Source of the DNA: JBPYFK01 sp051984675
GTDB lineage: Bacteria; Actinomycetota; Actinomycetes; Mycobacteriales; Pseudonocardiaceae
Direction of reading: 5' to 3'
Assembly (NCBI GenBank): GCA_051984675.1
Contig: JBPYFK010000125.1
Coordinates: 1-9,240, forward strand
DNA: 9,240 nucleotides
The notes below the pieces were generated by a model. It worked only from the letters and a program-made list of their open reading frames with translations, had not been told where the DNA came from and searched no databases. Each line of letters begins with the position of its first letter. Position 1 is the stretch's first letter. This document shows, piece after piece, positions 1-5,143 of the stretch. Position numbers and translations under genes: made by a program.

Positions 1-33
1 CAACCCAGCCTCGCCACCGGGAGCGGCCAGTGA
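1..33 (+). CDS. Possible C-terminal tail of an upstream element gene
   Basis: One frame is open from the window edge and ends at TGA 31-33, encoding the tail QPSLATGSGQ. The TGA shares its A with the ATG of the replication gene (TGATG), an arrangement typical of translationally coupled genes in AICE operons. In related elements the gene before repSA is often a small hypothetical protein or an FtsK/TraB-like protein, but eleven codons cannot tell which. The open frame could also be chance, as short open stretches are common in GC-rich DNA. Confidence 0.35.
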   Translation, partial: QPSLATGSGQ

Positions 34-1550
34 TGGCCTCGACCGCGACGCTCACCCCCGGAACCCGACCGGTCCCGGGGGTGGGAGCCGTTGCCGAGAT
101 CGACGACCTGCCCGGACTGCTCCACCGCGCCCGCCAAGCCGACTATGACCGGTGGCTGCGCCATGTCACCCCGGTCGCGGGATGCCGCTACCCCATCCAG
201 CTCGCCGGACGTGCTCGCACCGCCGCTACAGCTACCGGTGAGATCCTCACCGACACCGACACCGCCCGGATGCCCGACGGCGTGCTCTACACGCCCTGCG
301 GCAACCGCCGTGCCTCGGTGTGCCCTTCTTGCGCGGAGACCTACCGCGCCGACACCTTCCACCTCGTTCGTGCCGGTCTGCTCGGCGGCAAAGGCGTGCC
401 GGAGTCGGTCACCGAGCATCCCACGGTGTTCGTGACCCTTGCCGCACCGTCGTTCGGCGAAGTGCACAGCGCCCACAAGTCCGGCAAACCGTGCCACCCC
501 CGCCGGAATCCACACACCTGCCGGCACGGGGTGACCTTCTCCTGCCTGCGCAGGCATGAACCCGGCGACGCCTACGCGGGTCAACCGTTCTGCCTGGACT
601 GCTACGACCACTTCCACCAGGTCGTCTTCAACGCCTACGCCGGCGAACTCTGGCGCCGCACCCGGATCGACATCGGACGCGAAGTGGAACGCCTGGGCAA
701 GCGTTACGGTGTCGATCTACGCGTCTCCTATGCCAAAGTGGCGGAGTTCCAGGCACGTGGCGTTGTTCATTTCCACGCTCTGATCCGCCTTGATGGTGTC
801 GATCCCACCAACCCGGACGCGATCGTTCCGCCCGATCCGCGCATCCACGTCGCCGTCTTCGAACACGCCATCCGCCAAGCCGCGGCGTCCACCCGCTTCA
901 CCACCCCCAGCCACCCCGACCAACCCGACGGCTGGCCCATGCACTGGGGCGAGAAGTCCATCGACACCCGCCAAGTGCGGCTGACCGTCCGCGACGTCGA
1001 CGACCAGGGCGTCATCACCGACACGGCCGTCGCCGGCTACCTCGCCAAATACGCCACCAAAGCCACCGAGGAAACCGGCCACATCTCCCGCCGACTCACC
1101 CACGAGACCGTCATCTACCACGCCGACACGGCCACCCACCCGGGCCGGCTGATCGCCGCCTGCTGGTACCTCGGCCAACTCCCCGACGGCATCGACTACC
1201 TCGACGACGACGCCTTCGAACGCATCGCCTTCCAGAAAGCCTGGGCACGCCTGCACCGCTGGGCACACCAACTCGGCTTCGGCGGCCACTTCTCCACCAA
1301 ATCCCGCCGCTACTCCACCACCCTCGGCGCACTCCGCACCGCCCGCCGCGACTGGAACCGTCAACACCAGGAGCCCCCAGCCGAGGACGTCGAACCCGGC
1401 GACGAACCCGACATCCTCACCATCGGTCACCTCACCTTTGCCGGCGTCGGCTGGCACACCGGCGCCGACGCCCAACTCGCTGCCACCGCCGCCGCCAAAG
1501 CCCGCGAACAACGACGCGTGGCACGCGAGGAGCAGGAGATTTTCCAATGA
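33..1550 (+). CDS. repSA: RepSA-like rolling-circle replication initiator of an AICE
   Basis: A predicted 505-residue initiator that would nick the element's double-strand origin and prime rolling-circle replication after excision. An HUH metal-binding motif (H246-F-H248, in VVHFHALIR) is followed by GYLAKYATK, with Y336 and Y340 in the YxxKY arrangement of the pC194/pSAM2 Rep group. One of these tyrosines would attack the DNA. The N-terminal half is rich in likely zinc ligands: C89, C97-x-x-C100, C154/H155, C163/H165, C171 and C187-x-x-C190. The length fits RepSA proteins. ATG 33 is preferred because it overlaps an upstream TGA and has GGGAG at 19-23; GTG 30 is a neighbouring alternative. 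The stop overlaps the xis start by ATGA, so rep, xis and int are probably co-transcribed as in pSAM2. Codon use is very GC-rich, unlike xis and int. The family is clear; activity is inferred. Confidence 0.9.
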   Translation: MASTATLTPGTRPVPGVGAVAEIDDLPGLLHRARQADYDRWLRHVTPVAGCRYPIQLAGRARTAATATGEILTDTDTARMPDGVLYTPCGNRRASVCPSCAETYRADTFHLVRAGLLGGKGVPESVTEHPTVFVTLAAPSFGEVHSAHKSGKPCHPRRNPHTCRHGVTFSCLRRHEPGDAYAGQPFCLDCYDHFHQVVFNAYAGELWRRTRIDIGREVERLGKRYGVDLRVSYAKVAEFQARGVVHFHALIRLDGVDPTNPDAIVPPDPRIHVAVFEHAIRQAAASTRFTTPSHPDQPDGWPMHWGEKSIDTRQVRLTVRDVDDQGVITDTAVAGYLAKYATKATEETGHISRRLTHETVIYHADTATHPGRLIAACWYLGQLPDGIDYLDDDAFERIAFQKAWARLHRWAHQLGFGGHFSTKSRRYSTTLGALRTARRDWNRQHQEPPAEDVEPGDEPDILTIGHLTFAGVGWHTGADAQLAATAAAKAREQRRVAREEQEIFQ

Positions 1551-1765
1551 CAGCAACGAAAGGAGCAAGTCAAGTGACCACAACGGAACCGAAGCTCATG
1601 TACCGAGTGGAAGAAGTAGCAAAACTACTGGATGTAGGCCGCACAGCGGTCTTCGACCTGATCCGCTCGGGAGAGTTGGCTTCAATCAAGATCGGGGGCG
1701 CTCGTCGGATTCCTCGTCAAGCGCTCGATGCCTTCATTGAGCACCAGTTGGAAGGGGCTGCGTAA
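1547..1765 (+). CDS. xis: Excisionase (Xis), MerR-like helix-turn-helix protein
   Basis: A small basic DNA-binding protein, 72 residues from ATG 1547. The core (YRVEEVAKLLDVGRTAVFDL, then IRSGELASIKIG and RRIPRQALDAFI) is the winged-helix/MerR-like fold of the HTH_17 excisionase family. Such proteins bend attachment-site DNA and push the integrase toward excision. ATG 1547 overlaps the rep stop (ATGA) and has AGGAG at 1534-1538. An internal GTG at 1574 has a stronger site, GAAAGGAG at 1558-1565, and would give 63 residues starting just before the conserved domain. Either start, or both, may be used. The TAA stop overlaps the int ATG (TAATG). Codons such as ACA, GCA, AAA, AGT and CTA are more AT-rich than in rep. 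A transcription-factor role is possible, but the position before int makes Xis the best reading. Confidence 0.85.
   Translation: MTATKGASQVTTTEPKLMYRVEEVAKLLDVGRTAVFDLIRSGELASIKIGGARRIPRQALDAFIEHQLEGAA
1558..1565 (+). promoter_or_regulatory. Strong internal Shine-Dalgarno in xis (for GTG 1574)
   Basis: GAAAGGAG matches the 16S anti-SD well and sits 8 bases before an in-frame GTG at 1574. It argues that translation of Xis may start at 1574 rather than only at the coupled ATG 1547. Confidence 0.5.
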
Positions 1766-2997
1766 TGGAATCGGACGAGAACCGTCGTAGGCCGCGAAAG
1801 CGCTCCAACGGACAAGGTTCTGTCTACCAGCGCAAAGATGGTCTATGGATCGGAGCAGCTTATGTACTTACCACGACCGGCTACCGCAAACGCATCACGG
1901 TGTCTGGCAAGACCAAGAGCGTGGTTGATCGCAAGCTTCGGGAGGCCATCGCGCAGTCTGATCGTGGGGTGCCGACGGCTGCCGAGTCGTGGACGCTCGG
2001 TGCCTATCTCGAGTATTGGCTTGAGAACGTCGTTAGGATGCGGCGCCCGAAGACGTATCAGGGCTACGAAGGGGTAGTCCGGCGCTATCTCGTGCCTGGT
2101 CTCGGGAAGAAGAAGCTGACGCAGCTCAAGGCCCCGGAGGTCAAGGCGTTCTTCACCGGCTTGGAGAACGAGTGCCTTTGCTGCAAGGACGCGATTGACG
2201 CGAAACGACCGGTTGAGCAGCAAGAGTGCTGTGCTCGTGGCGAATGCTGCCAGAAGGTCCTATCAGTGCGCACAGTCCAGTTCGTGCACGCTGTGCTTCG
2301 TAATGCGCTCCAGCAGGCCATGCGTGAAGAGCTGGTCATGCGCAACGTGGCAACGCTCGTCAAGGTCAAGACACCCAAGTACCGGATTAATCGGGGCTTA
2401 GAGATTGACGACGCCAAGAAGCTCCTACGAGAGGCGCAGGCTGATCGGCTACATGCGTTATACGTGCTGGCGCTCTACCTCGGCCTTCGACGTGCGGAGC
2501 TACTCGGATTGCGCTGGAGCGATGTTGACCTGAATGCCGGAGTCCTAGAGATCACCCAGACGTTGCAGCGGGTCAAAGGCGAATTGAAGTTCGTCCCGAC
2601 CAAGACTGATACCTCAGAACGGACCATTCCCCTGCCTGGTGTGTGCATACGCGCGCTTAAGACTCATCGGGCTAGGCAGCAACGGGAGCAGGCTGACGCG
2701 GCTGTCTGGGCGGACTCAGGTCTCGTATTCACTAGCACGGTCGGGACACCGATTGAGCCTGACAACTTGCGTCGGAGCTGGCACACGCTGCGGGAGAAGA
2801 TCGGCCATCCTGAAACTAGGTTCCACGATCTCAGGCACTCGTGCGTCACCCTGCTTCTCGACATCGGTGTTCCGCCGCACATCGTGTCCCGCATCGTTGG
2901 TCACTCGGACACGCGCGTGACCATGAGCATCTATGCCCATGCTTCGCTGGATGAACAACGCGAAGCCTTGAATAAGCTGGCGGGGCACCTTGAGTGA
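1765..2997 (+). CDS. int: Tyrosine site-specific integrase of the AICE
   Basis: A 410-residue tyrosine recombinase that would integrate and excise the element at the tRNA-Thr gene. An N-terminal arm-binding domain (about 15-65, GSVYQRKDGLW) is followed by a SAM-like core-binding domain (about 75-200) and the catalytic domain (about 215-400). The catalytic set is complete: R242 (LGLRRAELLGLRW), K280 (PTKTD), H354-x-x-R357 (HDLRHS), H380 (GHSD) and nucleophile Y390 (SIYAHA). The core-binding domain carries a cysteine-rich insert, residues 137-162, with seven cysteines (137, 139, 140, 155, 156, 161, 162) that could bind zinc. ATG 1765 overlaps the xis stop and has GAAGGGG upstream. Base composition is clearly lower in GC than rep or the chromosomal genes, and two TTA leucine codons occur (2398-2400 and 2458-2460). 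It ends 74 bases before the tRNA 3' end, its presumed target. Confidence 0.95.
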   Translation: MESDENRRRPRKRSNGQGSVYQRKDGLWIGAAYVLTTTGYRKRITVSGKTKSVVDRKLREAIAQSDRGVPTAAESWTLGAYLEYWLENVVRMRRPKTYQGYEGVVRRYLVPGLGKKKLTQLKAPEVKAFFTGLENECLCCKDAIDAKRPVEQQECCARGECCQKVLSVRTVQFVHAVLRNALQQAMREELVMRNVATLVKVKTPKYRINRGLEIDDAKKLLREAQADRLHALYVLALYLGLRRAELLGLRWSDVDLNAGVLEITQTLQRVKGELKFVPTKTDTSERTIPLPGVCIRALKTHRARQQREQADAAVWADSGLVFTSTVGTPIEPDNLRRSWHTLREKIGHPETRFHDLRHSCVTLLLDIGVPPHIVSRIVGHSDTRVTMSIYAHASLDEQREALNKLAGHLE

Positions 2998-3001
2998 AGC
3001 G

Positions 3002-3022
3002 GTTGCTACACCCGTTGCTACA
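3002..3022 (+). repeat. Two direct GTTGCTACA repeats after int (possible arm-type sites)
   Basis: GTTGCTACA occurs exactly at 3002-3010 and 3014-3022, repeating every 12 bases, directly after the int stop and before the attachment site. Short direct repeats at this place in tyrosine-recombinase elements are often arm-type binding sites for the integrase N-terminal domain. The repeat is seen directly; the role is inferred. Confidence 0.6.
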
Positions 3023-3025
3023 GAG

Positions 3026-3068
3026 CTGACCACAGCGATTACCGCCGTGAACGGTAATCGCTGGTCAG
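3026..3068. terminator. Long imperfect inverted repeat between int and tRNA-Thr (possible two-way terminator)
   Basis: Arm 3026-3044 (CTGACCACAGCGATTACCG) pairs with 3052-3068 (CGGTAATCGCTGGTCAG) through 17 base pairs, with a two-base bulge in the left arm and a seven-base loop. It lies between the converging ends of int (plus) and tRNA-Thr (minus). There is no U-run on either strand, so if it terminates transcription it is the hairpin-only kind common in high-GC actinomycetes. It could instead be part of the attachment-site architecture. Confidence 0.5.
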
Positions 3069-3071
3069 CCC

Positions 3072-3115
3072 TGGAGCCGCTGAGGGGGCTCGAACCCCTG
3101 ACCTTCCGCTTACAA
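3072..3115. other. Probable attachment site (attL/attR) in the tRNA 3' half
   Basis: AICEs of this kind integrate by recombination between identical core sequences that cover a tRNA 3' end, often from the anticodon loop to the last base, so the tRNA stays whole. The integrase gene ends 74 bases away and the tRNA is intact. The core should therefore lie within this span. Its exact limits need the second copy, which is outside the window. Confidence 0.55.
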
Positions 3116-3147
3116 GGCGGGCGCTCTACCAACTGAGCTACAGCGGC
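3072..3147 (-). tRNA. tRNA-Thr (anticodon TGT)
   Basis: Read on the minus strand, this gives a full cloverleaf: acceptor GCCGCTG/CAGCGGC, D-arm GCTC-AGTTGGTA-GAGC, anticodon loop CTTGTAA, and T-arm AGGGG-TTCGAGC-CCCCT. The discriminator is U and CCA is encoded at 3074-3072. The mature part without CCA is 73 nt (3075-3147). The anticodon TGT (3112-3114) reads ACA threonine codons. The top anticodon-stem pair is a C27-A43 mismatch; all other stems pair. The 3' end faces the integrase gene, so this gene is the probable integration site, and its 3' part may be supplied by the element. Confidence 0.95.
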
Positions 3148-3170
3148 GCTGCGCCAACCGGCGCGCCAAC

Positions 3171-3196
3171 ATCGTAAGCCTCCGCCCGGCGGTCAA
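3171..3196 (-). promoter_or_regulatory. Candidate promoter for tRNA-Thr
   Basis: On the minus strand TTGACC (3196-3191) is followed by TACGAT (3176-3171), about 24 bases before the tRNA 5' end. Both hexamers resemble actinobacterial housekeeping boxes, but the 14-base spacer is short, so the call is weak. Confidence 0.35.
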
Positions 3197-3301
3197 GTGA
3201 AGGCCACCGCCGTCGCTGGGTGACGTCCCGCCACCCGGCCGCCGGTTTCCTCCCCGACACCGCCGTTCACCTGCCGTAATGTCGTGGGGGCGGCTGCGGC
3301 G

Positions 3302-3319
3302 ACCCGCCTCCCGGCGGGT
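3302..3319. other. Small perfect hairpin upstream of thrE
   Basis: ACCCGCC and GGCGGGT form a seven-base-pair stem with a four-base TCCC loop, followed by TT. It is in the tRNA/thrE intergenic region and may be leader structure or a weak terminator. Short GC hairpins also arise by chance at this composition. Confidence 0.25.
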
Positions 3320-3343
3320 TTACCGCGCCGTGTGGGCGTATCC

Positions 3344-3357
3344 GTGGCGTACGCCAC
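3344..3357. promoter_or_regulatory. 14-bp perfect palindrome upstream of thrE (candidate operator)
   Basis: GTGGCGTACGCCAC is a perfect 14-base palindrome ending 35 bases before the preferred thrE ATG. A site of this size and position suits a dimeric repressor. No regulator gene is in the window, so the role is a guess. Confidence 0.35.
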
Positions 3358-3380
3358 TTCCGAATGGTGCAACAGCCGGC

Positions 3381-3387
3381 GAGGAGG
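3381..3387 (+). promoter_or_regulatory. Shine-Dalgarno deciding the thrE start
   Basis: GAGGAGG lies 5 bases before ATG 3393 and is the best ribosome binding site in the region. A second, weaker one (AAGG at 3471-3474, in a purine-rich run) sits 5 bases before GTG 3480 in the same frame. Confidence 0.55.
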
Positions 3388-3392
3388 TGCCG

Positions 3393-4925
3393 ATGGGCGA
3401 GGGGATGGATCGCGCACCTGACCAGCCTCACCAGGCTTTCGGAACGAGAGGTGCTCGGAACCAAGGGGGGAAGGCAGCAGTGGGAATTACGCAGCGCGCC
3501 CGCGGTGTGCTGCGGCGGCGTGAGCAGCCGGCCGAAAGCGCGGGGAGCCGCAACGTCGTGTACGGGCCGGCGCTGCCCGACGACTCGACGGTGCACCTGG
3601 TCATGGATCTCGCGCTGCGCATCGGCGAGGTCCAGATGGCCAGTGGCGCGGGTGCCGCCGACGTCACCGCGACGATCATCGGTGTCACCAGCGCGTACGG
3701 TCTGCCCCATTGCGAGGTTGACGTGATCTACACGTCGATCACGGCGTCCTGTTACCGGGGCACCGAAGCGGTGCCGATCACGTCGCTTCGCGTCGTCCGC
3801 AACCGGTCGCTGGACTACACCCGGCTGTCCGACGTCGAAGACCTCGTCCGCACGATCACGGACGGGGGCATGAGCGCCTCGGACGCCTACGCGGAGTTGG
3901 ACCGGATCACTACAGCCCCGCACCCGTTCCCCAGGTGGGTGGCAACGCTGGCGTGGGCCGGTATGGCTGCGTCACTGTCCGTATTGCTCGGCGGCGGCAC
4001 GACCCCGCTGTTGCCGGCGGTGGCCGCGCTGGCGACCGCCTTCGTGGACCGGGTCGGCCGCGTGCTCAACCGGCGGGCGCTGCCGTTCTTCTTCCAGCAG
4101 GCGGCTGGTGGCGCCATCGCGACAGCGATCGCGCTGACCTGCTACCTGACCGGGCTTCTGCCGGATGCCGCGCTCGCGATCGCGGCCAGCATCATCGTGT
4201 TGCTGTCCGGGATGACCGTTGTCGGCTCGATGCAGGACGCGATCACCGGTTACAACGTGACCGCTGCCGGCCGGATGGCCGAACTCGCCCTGATGTCCGC
4301 CGGTCTGATCGCGGGTGTCCTGCTGGCCCTCTACACGGGGGCGCAGATCCTGGGGCCGCACACGCTCGGGGGCGACGCCGGGATGGTGCAGGAGATCGGC
4401 GGGGTCCAGGTCGGATCGGTGGCGTTGCAACTACCGGTGCAGATCCTCGCCGGTGCGTCGACGTCCTGGTGCTTCGCGCTCGCCAGCTACGCGCCGCTGC
4501 GGCCGTTGATCGTCGCGGGCGGGGGTGGCGCGCTCGCGGCGGCCGTCTCCTCAGTGCTCGCGCTCGCCCACGTGCATTCGATCGTCGCGGCCGCGGTCGC
4601 CACGACCGTCGTCGGTTTCGTCGGCGGCCTGATCGCGCGACGGCTTCGCATCCCCGCGCTGGTGGTCGCGGTGTCGGGCGTGGCGCCGCTGCTGCCCGGT
4701 CTGGCGACCTACCGGGGGCTGTATCAGCTGTCCGTGCAAGGCGACCTCGGCGGGATGTCGACGCTGATGGTCGCGGTAGCGACCGGACTGGCGCTGGGTG
4801 CCGGCGTGGTACTCGGCGAGTACCTGGCGACGCCGGTGCGGCAGGGCCTGGGTCGGCTGGAGCGGCGGATGGCCGGACCGCGGCTGTCCGGCCCGCTGCG
4901 GCCCGCCAAGCGCCGACTGGAGTGA
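3393..4925 (+). CDS. thrE: ThrE-family threonine/serine exporter
   Basis: An inner-membrane exporter, 510 residues from ATG 3393, resembling ThrE of Corynebacterium glutamicum, which exports L-threonine and L-serine using the proton gradient. The soluble N-terminal domain has family features (MDLALRIGEVQMASGAGAAD, then VTSAYGL). From about residue 180 there are roughly ten hydrophobic segments, with family signatures such as ALPFFFQQAAGG, SMQDAITGYNVTA, VGFVGGLIARRLRIP and PLLPGLATYRGLY. The C-terminal tail is basic. ATG 3393 has GAGGAGG in front. GTG 3480 would give 481 residues, closer to the roughly 490 of C. glutamicum ThrE, and starts nearer the conserved part, so the N-terminus is uncertain. 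A longer upstream frame from 3279 lacks a good binding site. The gene is followed by otsA in the same direction. Family call is firm; substrate is inferred. Confidence 0.9.
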   Translation: MGEGMDRAPDQPHQAFGTRGARNQGGKAAVGITQRARGVLRRREQPAESAGSRNVVYGPALPDDSTVHLVMDLALRIGEVQMASGAGAADVTATIIGVTSAYGLPHCEVDVIYTSITASCYRGTEAVPITSLRVVRNRSLDYTRLSDVEDLVRTITDGGMSASDAYAELDRITTAPHPFPRWVATLAWAGMAASLSVLLGGGTTPLLPAVAALATAFVDRVGRVLNRRALPFFFQQAAGGAIATAIALTCYLTGLLPDAALAIAASIIVLLSGMTVVGSMQDAITGYNVTAAGRMAELALMSAGLIAGVLLALYTGAQILGPHTLGGDAGMVQEIGGVQVGSVALQLPVQILAGASTSWCFALASYAPLRPLIVAGGGGALAAAVSSVLALAHVHSIVAAAVATTVVGFVGGLIARRLRIPALVVAVSGVAPLLPGLATYRGLYQLSVQGDLGGMSTLMVAVATGLALGAGVVLGEYLATPVRQGLGRLERRMAGPRLSGPLRPAKRRLE

Positions 4926-4936
4926 GGGGTCGCGCG

Positions 4937-4965
4937 CGGCGGCCCGGTGCTCCGACTGGCCGCCG
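4937..4965 (+). terminator. Possible hairpin terminator after thrE
   Basis: CGGCGGCC (4937-4944) and GGCCGCCG (4958-4965) form an eight-base-pair stem with a 13-base loop, starting 12 bases after the thrE stop. There is no U-run. Hairpin-only terminators occur in actinomycetes, but the loop is large, so confidence is low. If real, it would separate thrE from the trehalose genes. Confidence 0.35.
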
Positions 4966-5126
4966 ACGTTCGGACCGCCCCGACTGCCCCTCAGGTTCGC
5001 CAGCTTTTCGATCACAGTGACCAGTCGGTTTCCCCGCCGGTTCGCTAACCTCGCCATGGGGTAGCCGGGGGGATGTGCCCAGCCTCCACCGGGCGGGCAC
5101 GCCCAGCAGCTCGCTCCACGTTGAGC

Positions 5127-5138
5127 AGGGAGGGAAGG
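5127..5138 (+). promoter_or_regulatory. Shine-Dalgarno deciding the otsA start
   Basis: The purine run AGGGAGGGAAGG ends 5 bases before GTG 5144. It supports this GTG over the in-frame GTG at 5075, whose extra 23 residues do not resemble OtsA. Confidence 0.6.
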
Positions 5139-5143
5139 CGCCG

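Larger units (their letters stand above)
1..3074 (+). mobile_element. End of an integrated AICE (rep-xis-int module), left part outside window
   Basis: Three consecutive plus-strand genes (RepSA-like initiator, excisionase, tyrosine integrase) end 74 bases short of the 3' end of a tRNA-Thr gene. The order repSA-xis-int next to a tRNA 3' end is the hallmark of pSAM2-type actinomycete integrative and conjugative elements. These excise, replicate by rolling circle and transfer as double-stranded DNA through an FtsK-like TraB. Only one end is visible. The transfer genes, regulators and second att site would lie to the left. The true right boundary falls somewhere in the 3' half of the tRNA, up to about position 3115; 3074 is the conservative limit. 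All three genes look intact, so mobility is plausible but not shown. Confidence 0.85.

Noticed and set aside
717..1583. 288-codon open frame on the minus strand opposite repSA
   Set aside because: It has low-complexity Gly/Val/Ala-rich composition, no motif and complete overlap with the conserved Rep.
3279..3392. 38-residue N-terminal extension of ThrE from 3279
   Set aside because: There is no ribosome binding site at that start, no resemblance to ThrE, and it would run over the palindrome and hairpin; GAGGAGG before ATG 3393 is much better.
3935..5020. 361-codon plus-strand frame inside and beyond thrE
   Set aside because: It is extremely Arg/Gly/Asp-rich with no hydrophobic segments, while the overlapping thrE frame matches a transporter family throughout.
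5028..5063. GTTT ... GGGTA resembling a stress sigma-factor promoter before otsA
   Set aside because: The gap between boxes is 27 bases, far from the 14-16 expected. TAACCT at 5046-5051 could be a -10 box, but no matching -35 was found, so no promoter is called.
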